NCBI RefSeq assembly: GCF_000725545.1
Contig: NZ_JNZP01000030.1
Span: forward strand, 4,025 to 68,024
Source: Streptomyces exfoliatus
Lineage (GTDB): Bacteria > Actinomycetota > Actinomycetes > Streptomycetales > Streptomycetaceae
Reading direction: 5' to 3'
Length of the DNA: 64,000 bases
Part shown: piece by piece, positions 52,601 to 61,600 of the stretch
Position numbering within the stretch: the stretch's first letter is position 1
Layout of the letters: every line of letters begins with the position of its first letter
Notes under the pieces: model-generated
Seen by the model: only the letters and a program-made list of their open reading frames with translations
Databases searched by the model: none
What the model was told of the DNA's origin: nothing
Translations under genes and position numbers: made by a program

Positions 52601-54487
52601 ATGAGTTCCGCACAGCACCTGCTCGAAAGCCGCCCCGCGTCCATGGCGCACCTCTTCCTCGCGCGGGTCGAGGCAACCCCCGACGGGGAGGCGTACCGCT
52701 ATCCCGTGGCGGCCGACGGCGGTGCTCACGGCACCGAGGTGTGGCGGTCGCTGACGTGGTCCGGGACCGCCGAACGCGTGAAGTCGATCGCGGCCGGTCT
52801 GCTCGCCCTCGGGCTGCGCCCCGAGGAACGGGTGGCCATCTCCTCCTCGACCCGCGTGGAGTGGATTCTCGCCGATCTGGGCGTGATGTGCGCGGGAGCC
52901 GCCGCAACCGCCGTCTATCCGAGCACCGACGCCGACGAGACGGCGTACATCCTCGCCGACTCCGGCAGCAGGGCGGTCTTCGTCGAGGACGCCGTCCAGC
53001 TCGCCAAGGTGGTCGCCCACACGGACCGGCTGCCCGGCCTCGACCACGCGATCCTCTTCGACGCCGACGGGGACGTGCCCCGGGTGGACGGGCTCGAGGT
53101 GCTGACCCTGTCCGAGCTGGAGCGGCGCGGCACGGCGTACCTGCGGGAGCGTCCGGACGCGGTCGACACGGCGGTCCGGGCCATCGGGCCCGAGCATCTC
53201 GCCACCCTCATCTACACCTCCGGCACGACCGGCCGCCCCAAGGGCGTGCGCCTGGTGCACGACTGCTGGTCCTACCAGGGCGTCGCGCAGGAGGTGAGCG
53301 GACTGCTGCGCCCCGACGACGTGCAGTTCCTGTGGCTGCCGCTGTCCCACGTCTTCGGCAACGCCCTGATCGCCGGCCAGGTGAGGACCGGCCACGTGAT
53401 CGCCGTGGACGGGCGGATCGACCGCATCGTCGCCAACCTGCCCGCCGTCCGGCCCACCGTCATGGCGTCCGCGCCGAGGATCTTCGAGAAGGTCTACAAC
53501 GGCATCGCGGGCAGGGCGAGGGCCGAGGGCGGCCTCACGTACAAGATCTTCCTGTGGGCGGCGCAGGTCGCCCGTGACCACGCGCGGACCGGCCAGGAAC
53601 GCAGGGCGGCGACCGGGCGGAGCACCGTGCCCCCGTGGCTCGCCGTGCGGCACGCCGTCGCCGACCGGCTGGTCTACGGCAGAATCCGGGCGGCCTTCGG
53701 AGGGCGGCTGCGCGGGAGCGCGTCGGGCAGCGCGGCACTCGCCCCCGAGATCGGCTACTTCTTCGCCGGCGCGGGTGTGCCCGTGCTGGAGGGCTACGGC
53801 CTGACCGAGACCAGCGGAGGCTGCACCGTCAACCGTGCCGACGACTACCGGGTGGGTACGGTCGGCGTCCCCCTGCCGGGCACCGAGGTGCGGGTGGCCG
53901 AGGACGGCGAGCTGCTCCTGAGGGGGCCCGGTGTCATGCGCGGCTACCACAACCTCCCGGAGCAGACCGCCGAGGTGCTGGACGGCGACGGCTGGTTCCA
54001 CACCGGCGACATCGGAGAAGTCGACGCGGACGGCTTCGTCCGGATCACCGACCGAAAGAAGGACCTGTTCAAGACCTCGGGCGGCAAGTACGTCGCACCC
54101 ACGGAGATCGAGAGCCGGTTCAAGGCCGTCTGCCCGTACACCAGCAACATCGTCGTCATCGGCAACGGCCGCAACTACTGCACCGCCCTGATCACGGTCG
54201 ACGAGAGCGTCATCATGCCCTGGGCGGAGTCCCGGGGCCTCGGGGGCCGCAGCTACGCCGAGGTCGCCTCCTCGTCGGAGGCGCACGCGCTGATCGACGG
54301 CTTCGTGCAGCGCGTCAACGGCGATCTGCAGCGCTGGCAGACCATCAAGAAGTTCGCGGTCCTGCCGCGCGACCTCGACGTCGAACACGGCGAACTCACC
54401 CCGAGCCTCAAGGTCAAGCGGCCCGCGGTGGAGCGCGAGTACGCCGGGATCATCGAAGCCATGTACGAGGGTTCCCGCGAAGCGTGA
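52601..54487 (+). CDS. Long-chain acyl-CoA synthetase (FadD15-like)
   Basis: 628 residues. The ATP-binding loop is LIYTSGTTGRPKGV (about 200-213), then LSHVFGNALIAGQ, the adenylate motif GYGLTETSGG (about 400), TGDIGEVD, the hinge DRKKDLFKTSGGKYVAP, and the C-terminal Lys region LTPSLKVKRP. It activates long-chain fatty acids to acyl-CoA through an acyl-AMP. The start ATG 52601 has GGAGG. It might feed acyl chains to the PKS locus downstream, but such enzymes are also common in lipid catabolism. Confidence 0.9.
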   Translation: MSSAQHLLESRPASMAHLFLARVEATPDGEAYRYPVAADGGAHGTEVWRSLTWSGTAERVKSIAAGLLALGLRPEERVAISSSTRVEWILADLGVMCAGAAATAVYPSTDADETAYILADSGSRAVFVEDAVQLAKVVAHTDRLPGLDHAILFDADGDVPRVDGLEVLTLSELERRGTAYLRERPDAVDTAVRAIGPEHLATLIYTSGTTGRPKGVRLVHDCWSYQGVAQEVSGLLRPDDVQFLWLPLSHVFGNALIAGQVRTGHVIAVDGRIDRIVANLPAVRPTVMASAPRIFEKVYNGIAGRARAEGGLTYKIFLWAAQVARDHARTGQERRAATGRSTVPPWLAVRHAVADRLVYGRIRAAFGGRLRGSASGSAALAPEIGYFFAGAGVPVLEGYGLTETSGGCTVNRADDYRVGTVGVPLPGTEVRVAEDGELLLRGPGVMRGYHNLPEQTAEVLDGDGWFHTGDIGEVDADGFVRITDRKKDLFKTSGGKYVAPTEIESRFKAVCPYTSNIVVIGNGRNYCTALITVDESVIMPWAESRGLGGRSYAEVASSSEAHALIDGFVQRVNGDLQRWQTIKKFAVLPRDLDVEHGELTPSLKVKRPAVEREYAGIIEAMYEGSREA

Positions 54488-54590
54488 GGCCGAATGTCTC
54501 GACGGCGGGCCCATCGATCAGGGAAACTGTTCACAACAGGCCTACATCCAGGCCACGTTGAGCAACTTCTGCATCATTACGGGGGAGAAC

Positions 54591-55145
54591 ATGGGAAGAT
54601 CCATCCATCGCGGCTTGGCGCGCACCGCGGGCGCGGTCGCGGCGTCGCTCCTGATCATCGGCGGCACGGCCGGCACCACGTTCGCCGCCGAGACCGACCG
54701 CACGGTCTCCGCCGCCGACACCTGGTACCCGTCGGTCGAGGTCAACAACAACTTCGCGGTGGTCGCGACCACGCACCCCGACACGGTGGGCTGCAACGGG
54801 TACAACGTGACCGGGTCGGGCGCCTCCACCGGCAGGCCGATAGCCAGCGGCACCTGGACGCAGACGGAGGTGGCGTGCCTGGCGACCATCCCCGGCAAGT
54901 GGGACATCAAGGGGACGGCGAGCATCACGGAGGCCGACGGTGACAAGCTCACCATCAGCTACCAGCTCACCGCGCCGGTGACGTCGGACACCATGGTGTA
55001 CCCGACCGGCACGTTCAAGATCACCGGAGGCGCCGGGAACTACGCGTTCGCGACCGGCAGCGGCAAGATGAACGCCCGGGTCAACCTCCTCGACCACGAC
55101 CACGTCAGCAGCTCGCTCCTCGGCGAGATCCAGTACCTGGGCTGA
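54591..55145 (+). CDS. Secreted protein of unknown function
   Basis: 184 residues. Signal peptide 1-32 (AGAVAASLLIIGGTAGTTFAA), mature start near AETDRTVS. The mature part is beta-rich with two Cys (DTVGCNGYNVTG and TEVACLATIPG), probably disulfide-bonded. ITGGAGNYAFATGSGKM near the end resembles the strand turn of allene-oxide-cyclase-like or dirigent-like barrels, which is too little for a firm family call. Start ATG 54591 has GGGGGAG. Followed by a strong terminator, so it is monocistronic. Confidence 0.75.
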   Translation: MGRSIHRGLARTAGAVAASLLIIGGTAGTTFAAETDRTVSAADTWYPSVEVNNNFAVVATTHPDTVGCNGYNVTGSGASTGRPIASGTWTQTEVACLATIPGKWDIKGTASITEADGDKLTISYQLTAPVTSDTMVYPTGTFKITGGAGNYAFATGSGKMNARVNLLDHDHVSSSLLGEIQYLG

Positions 55146-55178
55146 TCCGCCGGATGACAGCACCGTGACACCCTCAGA

Positions 55179-55202
55179 GCCGGCCCCGCCTTCGGGGCCG
55201 GC
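55179..55202 (+). terminator. Intrinsic terminator after the secreted-protein gene
   Basis: A perfect 10-bp stem GCCGGCCCCG / CGGGGCCGGC, a CCTT loop, then a pyrimidine/T-rich stretch (TTCGTCCTTCT). Confidence 0.85.
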
Positions 55203-55239
55203 TTCGTCCTTCTGACTGCGCACCTCAAGGGGCCGCACC

Positions 55240-56898
55240 ATGAAGAGCACGATGCAGGACCGCCAGCTGCTCGTCCGCGACATCCTCGCGCACGGGCAAC
55301 GCGTCTACGGGGACAGCCGGGTGGTGCGCTGCGCCGACGGCCCGGCCCCGCGCTCCGCACAGACCTTCGCCGACATCGCCCGCCAGGCCGAGCAACTCGC
55401 CGCGGCCCTGACCCGGCTCGGCGTACAGCCCGGAGGGCGCGTCGCCACCCTGGCCTGGAACACCCCCGAACACCTGGTGGCCTATCTCGCCGTCCCGAGC
55501 ATGGGCGCGGTGCTCCACACCCTCAACCTGCGCCTCCACCACGACCAGCTGGGGTACATCGTCGAGCACGCCGAGGACGCCGTCCTCCTGGTCGACGCGA
55601 CCCTCCTCGACATGCTCACCCCCCTGCGGAAACGGCTGGGCGGCGTACGCCACGTGGTCGTCATCGGCGACGCGCAGAAGACGGACCTGCCCGCCCACAT
55701 CGCCGTGCACCACTGGGACGACATCCTGGCGGCCGAGCGGCCCGGCTTCGTCTGGCCCGACCTGGACGAGCGGGACGCGGCGGCGCTCTGCTACACCACC
55801 GGCACCACCGGAGACCCCAAGGGCGTGGCCTACAGCCACCGTTCGATCTGCCTGCACACCCTCGGCGTCTCGTCCGGCGCCGGCTTCGCGATGGACGAGG
55901 GGGACCGCGTCCTGCCGATCGTGCCGATGTTCCACGCCAACGCGTGGGGCTGGCCTTACGCCGCCTGGCTGGCGGGCTCCGACCTGATCATGAACGGGCG
56001 GCTGCTGCACACCCCGGACCTGGCCCGCATCATCAACGATGAGCGCCCCACCGCCGTGGCGGCGATCTGCACGATCTGGAACAGCCTGGTGCACCACGGC
56101 GCCCGGCACCCCCTCGACCTCGGCGGCGTACGGCTCGCGGGCTGCGGCGGCGCGACCCCGCCGCGCGCCCTGCTCCAGGAGCTCAAGGACCGCTACGGGG
56201 TCCGCCTCAAGCAGGGCTGGGGTCTGACCGAGACCAGCCCCCTGGCCACCTTCGCGGTCCCCCCGCACGGCACCCCGGACGAGGACGAGGTCGACTGGCT
56301 GGCCAAGAGCGGCCGGGTGATGCCCTTCGTGGACGTGCGGCTGATCGCGGAGGACGGCAGCGAGCAGCCCTGGGACGGAACCTCGGTGGGCGAACTGGAA
56401 CTGCGCGGACCCTGGGTCACCGGGTCGTACTACGACACCGAGGACCAGCCCGAGAAGTTCCGCGACGGCTGGCTGCGCACCGGCGACCTGGGAGTCATCG
56501 AACCGGGCGGCTGGGTGGTGGTCAGCGACCGCCTCAAGGACGGCATCAAGAGCGGCGGCGAGTGGATCTCCACCATCGAACTGGAGAACGCGATCATCGA
56601 GCACCCCGCGGTCCTCGAGGCGGTCGTCGTCGGCGTACCCGACCCCCGCTGGGAGGAACGCCCGCTGGCCTGCGTCTCGTTGGTACCGGGAGCCGAGATC
56701 GGCGGGGACGAGCTGCGGGAGTTCCTGGCCGGGCGGGTGGCACGCTGGTGGATCCCGGAGCGGTGGTCGTTCGTGGACGCGGTGCCCAAGACCAGCGTCG
56801 GCAAGTACGACAAGCGGGCGGTGCGCACGCTGTACGCGGACGGGGCGCTGGACGTCCGGGAACCGGGCGGTCCGGACGGGGCGACGCCCCAGCGCTGA
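55240..56898 (+). CDS. Acyl-CoA synthetase (medium/short-chain or aryl), AMP-binding
   Basis: 552 residues. ATP loop LCYTTGTTGDPKGVAYSHRS (about 185-204), VPMFHANAWGWPYA, adenylate motif GWGLTETSPL, LRTGDLG, hinge DRLKDGIKSGGEWIST, and catalytic Lys in KTSVGKYDKR near 525. It resembles the alkyl- or arylpropionyl/fatty-acyl CoA ligases of Streptomyces. The first such ligase is 750 bp upstream. Start ATG 55240. Substrate unknown; a role in starter supply to the PKS-NRPS is possible. Confidence 0.9.
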   Translation: MKSTMQDRQLLVRDILAHGQRVYGDSRVVRCADGPAPRSAQTFADIARQAEQLAAALTRLGVQPGGRVATLAWNTPEHLVAYLAVPSMGAVLHTLNLRLHHDQLGYIVEHAEDAVLLVDATLLDMLTPLRKRLGGVRHVVVIGDAQKTDLPAHIAVHHWDDILAAERPGFVWPDLDERDAAALCYTTGTTGDPKGVAYSHRSICLHTLGVSSGAGFAMDEGDRVLPIVPMFHANAWGWPYAAWLAGSDLIMNGRLLHTPDLARIINDERPTAVAAICTIWNSLVHHGARHPLDLGGVRLAGCGGATPPRALLQELKDRYGVRLKQGWGLTETSPLATFAVPPHGTPDEDEVDWLAKSGRVMPFVDVRLIAEDGSEQPWDGTSVGELELRGPWVTGSYYDTEDQPEKFRDGWLRTGDLGVIEPGGWVVVSDRLKDGIKSGGEWISTIELENAIIEHPAVLEAVVVGVPDPRWEERPLACVSLVPGAEIGGDELREFLAGRVARWWIPERWSFVDAVPKTSVGKYDKRAVRTLYADGALDVREPGGPDGATPQR

Positions 56899-56903
56899 GC
56901 GGC

Positions 56904-56940
56904 GGCGGCGCCCCTGTGCTTGAGCGGCGGGGGCGCCGCC
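56904..56940. terminator. Terminator between convergent genes
   Basis: Stem GGCGGCGCCCC / GGGGCGCCGCC with a 15-base loop, between the ligase stop (56898) and the 149-residue-protein stop (57002). A partial direct repeat of TGAGCGGCGGGGGCG follows at 56949, giving a second potential hairpin. Confidence 0.65.
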
Positions 56941-57001
56941 CGTGCGCCTGAGCGGCGGGGGCGGCGCCCCGGATCGCCCGGAGCGCCGCCTCCCGTACGC
57001 C

Positions 57002-57451
57002 TCAGGCCGCCGAACGCCGTGCCGCCTCCGCGAGCAGCTCCCGCTGCCCGTCGGCGTCGAGGCCCAGTTCCCGTACCAGCCGGAGCGTCAGCACCAGACG
57101 GGCCTGGATCGTCGTCTCGGGATCCGGGTGCTCACCGCCGGGCGCCGTGCCCTCGTCCAGACCGCCGGTGATCAGGCGGGCGAGGAACGCCGGGTCGAAG
57201 TCCTCCGCGCCGGCCTCCAGCGAGCCGAGGAAGTCCGCGACGTAGCCGTCGACCTCCTCCGGCGTCGCGCCCTCCGGGAAGCGGCGCCGGGCCGCGAGCC
57301 CGAAGGCGACGCCGACCGCCCGCCCGTAATGCGGGCCGGCGGGGTCGAGGGCGGCGGACTTCTGCGCGAACCCGATGAAGTCGAACGCCAACAACGCCCC
57401 CAGGACGTCGAGTTCGACGGAGCCGGCGGGGGTGGAGATCTCGGTGGTCAT
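57002..57451 (-). CDS. Hypothetical 149-residue protein linked to the flavin monooxygenase
   Basis: 149 residues, soluble and helical: LDVLGALLAFDFIGFAQKSAALD, YGRAVGVAFGLAARRRF, VDGYVADFLGSLEAGAEDF and a C-terminal helix TIQARLVLTLRLVRELG. No recognised domain and no cysteines. Start ATG 57451 overlaps the monooxygenase stop by 4 bases (ATGA), so the two are made together. It could be a chaperone, partner or tailoring protein of the monooxygenase; that is inference only. Confidence 0.7.
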   Translation of the reverse strand: MTTEISTPAGSVELDVLGALLAFDFIGFAQKSAALDPAGPHYGRAVGVAFGLAARRRFPEGATPEEVDGYVADFLGSLEAGAEDFDPAFLARLITGGLDEGTAPGGEHPDPETTIQARLVLTLRLVRELGLDADGQRELLAEAARRSAA

Positions 57452-58566
57452 GACGGCTCGCCTTCTGCCGCGGGGGAAGCGGCCGTGGTTCCGTGGGCGG
57501 CGGTCGTGATCGCCGCCGCGACGTGTTCGGCGTCCCGGCCGACGAAGCCGATCAGCGCGGAGCCTCGGGTACGCATCCGGTACAGGCCCAGGTAATAGCT
57601 GCCGGGCACCGACCCGATGCCCTCCGTCTGCCGCGGCTCCCCGGCCTCGTCGAGCATCTCCGGGTCGAGCCAGCTCCAGTCGGTGCGGAATCCGGTCGCC
57701 CAGATCACCGTGGACGGCTTGACGCGCTCGCCGCCGGCGACCAGCAGCTCGGCGCCCTCCGCTCCGGTGACCCGGCCCACCGTCCGTATCCGGCCCGCCG
57801 CGACGAGCTCGGGCACCCGGTCGCCGACGACGGGGTCGGGTGCCTGCATGTTCACCGGCAGGCTCATCACCCCGAGGACGCTCATCCACCAGAACATGTC
57901 CCGGCCGACGACGGTCTGCGGCAGCGGCGGTGACACCGCCTCGCTGCAACTCAGCACCACGTCATGGGTGCCGGCCAGTTCCCCGGCGATCTGCCGGCCC
58001 GAGTTGCCGTCGCCGACGACCACCACCGTGCCCGGCGCCACCTGGGCGGGACCCCGGTAGTCGCTGGTGTGCAGGGTGGGTACGTCCGGGCTCAGCCCGG
58101 CGGCGAGATCCGGGATCCGGGGCGTGCCGAACGCCCCGGTCGCGATCACGACCCGGTCGGCCCGGCAGTCACCGTGGGGGGTCGACAGCAGATAGCCGTC
58201 ACCGTCCCTGCGCAGCGAGAGGACCGGATGGTCGGTGAGCACCGGCAGGTCGAACCGCTCGGCGTAGTCGCGCAGGTACGCCACGACCTCGTCCTTGCCG
58301 GGGTAGTGCGCGCCGTGGCCGGGGAAGGGCAGGCCCGGCAGGCCGGAGAACTGCGCCGACGTGAACAGCGTCAGCGAGTCCCAGCGACGCTGCCAGGTCT
58401 CGCCGACCTCGCTCCCCGCGTCGAGCAGCACGCACGGTACGCCGGCCCGCCGCAGGTGGTACCCGACGGCGAGGCCGGACTGGCCCGCTCCGATGACGGC
58501 GACCGGCACGGTGGCCGGCAGCCCGCTCGTCGGCCGCCGTTTCGGGTCGGTCTGATCAGTTCGCAT
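57448..58566 (-). CDS. Flavin-containing monooxygenase
   Basis: 372 residues from ATG 58566. FAD-binding VAVIGAGQSGLAVGYHLRR (about 23-41), FMO-like FPGHGAHYPGKDEVVAYL, NADPH-binding VVVVGDGNSGRQIAGELA (about 165-182) and a C-terminal IWATGFRTDW. Single-component class B type. Lying just after the PKS-NRPS gene, it may oxidise that product, for instance thiazoline to thiazole or hydroxylation, but no substrate motif shows this. A terminator separates it from the PKS-NRPS gene, so it has its own promoter. Confidence 0.85.
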   Translation of the reverse strand: MRTDQTDPKRRPTSGLPATVPVAVIGAGQSGLAVGYHLRRAGVPCVLLDAGSEVGETWQRRWDSLTLFTSAQFSGLPGLPFPGHGAHYPGKDEVVAYLRDYAERFDLPVLTDHPVLSLRRDGDGYLLSTPHGDCRADRVVIATGAFGTPRIPDLAAGLSPDVPTLHTSDYRGPAQVAPGTVVVVGDGNSGRQIAGELAGTHDVVLSCSEAVSPPLPQTVVGRDMFWWMSVLGVMSLPVNMQAPDPVVGDRVPELVAAGRIRTVGRVTGAEGAELLVAGGERVKPSTVIWATGFRTDWSWLDPEMLDEAGEPRQTEGIGSVPGSYYLGLYRMRTRGSALIGFVGRDAEHVAAAITTAAHGTTAASPAAEGEPS

Positions 58567-58595
58567 ACAGAGTGTCCTCACTTCGCTTCTCGGGG

Positions 58596-58629
58596 CCGGC
58601 CGGGCCGCCCGCACGGGCGGCCCGGCCGG
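58596..58629 (-). terminator. Strong terminator after the PKS-NRPS gene
   Basis: A perfect 15-bp GC stem (CCGGCCGGGCCGCCC / GGGCGGCCCGGCCGG) with a 4-base loop, 7 bases past the stop. Confidence 0.85.
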
Positions 58630-58635
58630 TTCGGG

Positions 58636-61600
58636 TCAGTGGGCGTCGAGGGCCCGGCGCAGCTCACCGGCGAGGACGCGCAGCCGCTCGCCGCGCATCA
58701 CCGTGTAGTGGTCGCCGGGTACGTCGACGAGGGTCGCGTCACCGGTGAAGTACTCCATCCAGCGGGACGCGGTCTCGACCGTCGCGCCGCCGTCCGCGGC
58801 CCGCAGCGACACCACCCGCCCGGCGAAACTGCTCGGCGCGTAGCGCAGCAGCGCCCGGTAGTTGCTCTGGAACCGGCCGACGATACGGCTCAGGGTGCCG
58901 AGGTCGATGTCCTCGGACAACGCACCCGCGGCACGGGCCTCCGCGTGCAGCACCTCCACCGGCGGACGCCCGTCGAACGCCTCCGGCGCCAGCTCCCAGT
59001 CCACCCCGGCGAGCCCCGCCAGGTCCCTGGCGAACCAGGACAGCAGCACCTCGTCGGAGACGGGCGCCCCCTCGGCGGGACCGGGCCGCTCGATCAGGTC
59101 GACCACGGCGAGGAGCTCCACCTCGGCGCCCGCCGCGGTGAGCCGGGCCGCCATCTCCAGGGCGATCACCCCGCCCATCGACCAGCCGCCGAGCCGGTAC
59201 GGCCCGTCGGGCAGCGCCTCCCTGACGGCCTCCGCGTAGTGGGCCGCCATGTCCTCCACGCTCCGCAGCTCCACGTCGGGCAGCTGGAGCGCGTAGAACG
59301 GCTGCTCCGCACCGAGGAGTTCGGCGAGTTCCGCGTAGCAGAGCACGTCGCCGCCGACCGGGTGGACGAACACCAGCGGAGTCCGCGAACCGGTGGTGCG
59401 CACCGGGACGAGCGCCCCGCGGCCCTCCTCGCCGGCGCCGGTGTCCCGGACCGCCTGGGCGAGGAGTTCGATGGTCGGCCGGGCGAAGAGGCTGGACAGC
59501 GGCAGACTGCGGCCCAGGCCACGGGCGATCCTGGACATCAGCCGCACCGCGAGCAGCGAGTCACCGCCGAGTTCGAAGAAGCTCGCGGTCACCCCGATCT
59601 CGGTCACGCCGAAGAACTCCGCCCAGATCTCCGCGAGCCGGCGCTCGACGTCGTCGCGGGGCGCGACGAACCCGGCGCCCTCCACCGCGATCTCGTCGGG
59701 CGCGGGCAGCGCCGCCCGGTTGACCTTCCCGTTGTCGCTGAGCGGCAGCTCGTCGAGGACGAGGACGCGCTGCGGCACCAGATGCTGCGGGACGACCTGG
59801 CGCAGCGCCTCCGTGATCTCCCGCTCGGTGTCCTCGCGCCCCTCGTCGAGGACGACGTACGCGATCAGCCGCTTGGGCCCGTGCTGTTCGCCCGCCGCGA
59901 CGACGGCCGCGCACCGTATCCCCTCGCACTGGGTGAGGGCGGCCTCCACCTCGCCCAGCTCGATGCGGTAGCCCTGGATCTTCACCTGCGAGTCCTGCCG
60001 GCCGAGGAACTCGATGGAGCCGTCAGGAAGGAAGCGCCCCAGGTCGCCGGTGCGGTAGAGACGCTCACCGGTGTCCGGGTGGTGCAGGAACGCGGCCCGG
60101 GTCTTGGCCTCGTCGTTCAGGTAGCCGCGGGCCAGACCGGCCCCGGCGATGTACAGGTCACCCGGCACCCACACCGGGCACGGCCGCAGCGCGCCGTCGA
60201 GCACGTAGAAGCGCTGGTTACGCATCGCCTTGCCGTAGGGGATGCTCACGCAGTCGTCTTCGACCTCCCCGATGGGGTGAAGGATCGACCAGATCGACGC
60301 CTCCGTGGCGCCGCCGAGGCTCCACAGCTCGGCCTCCGGGAGCAGCAGCCGGATCCGGCCGGGCAGCGTCACCGGGATCCAGTCGCCGCTCATCATGACG
60401 AGCCGCACCGGCAGCCCGGTGAGGCCGTTCGCGAGGGCGTGCTCGGTGAACATCTCCATCAGCGCGGGCACGCTGTTCCAGACGGTCACCCCGTGCTCGG
60501 CGACGAGCTCCGCCCAGCGGGCGGGTTCGCGGTGCGCGGCCGGTTCGGGCAGGACCAGGGCGCCGCCCACCGAGAGCAGTCCGAACACGTCGTAGACCGA
60601 CAGGTCGAAGTGCATCGCGGACAGTCCGAGCGCCCGGTCCGCCGAGGTGACGCCGTATCGCTCGTTGACGTCCGCCACCGTGTTCAGGGCCGCGCCGTGC
60701 TCGATCATCACGCCCTTGGGCGTCCCCGTGGAACCCGAGGTGAAGATCACGTACGCGAGGTCGGTGGCCTTGGCACCGGACGGGCCGAGCGGGCGTTCCT
60801 CACCCCGGTCGTCGGCCCGGACCACGGTCCTCAGCACACCCTGCGGCCAGTCCGCCGTGTCGTCCACCCAGGGCTGGGTGACGACGTGACCGATCCCGGC
60901 ACTGTCCAGGAGCACGTGCAGCCGCTCGGCGGGGACGCCGGCGTCGATCGGGACGTACGCCGCCCCGGCCCGCAGGATGCCGAGGGCCGCGACGACCTGC
61001 TCCCAGCCCTTGTCCATGACGATCGCCACCAGGTCGCCGGGGCCCACCCCCTGCGCCTGCAGCGCGTGCCCCACCTGGTTGGACCTGCGGTCGAGGTCCC
61101 CGTACGTCAGGGCCAGCGCCGGAGAGACGACCGCGGGCGCGTCGGGCGTGGCAGCGGCCTGCGCGAGCACCGCGTCGTGCAGCAGCCCTTCGGGCATGGG
61201 GCCCTCGGTGGCGTTGGCCGCGGCCCGCACGTCCAGGTCGGCGGCCGGCGTGAGCGCGGGCCTGGGCCGCTGCCAGGCCGCGGGGTCGCGCGACAGGTCG
61301 TGCAGCACCCGCAGATAAGCGGCGAACATGGCGTCGACGCAGCCCGCCGGGAACAGCTCCTCGATCACGTCCCAGTTCAGGACGAGGGCACCGGCCTCCT
61401 CGACCGCCTGGTGGTCCAGCCACACCTGCGGGGTGCGGACCGAACTGCTCACCTGACGGCCGTTCTCACCGATCCCGGCCAGGTACTGCACGACACCCCG
61501 CTGCTCGGTGTCCTGCTGGCCCGCGAAGTTCACCAGACTGGTGAAGACGACCGGCGCGGCGGCCCGCACCGAGGCGCCACGGGCCCGGTTCAGCTCCCTG

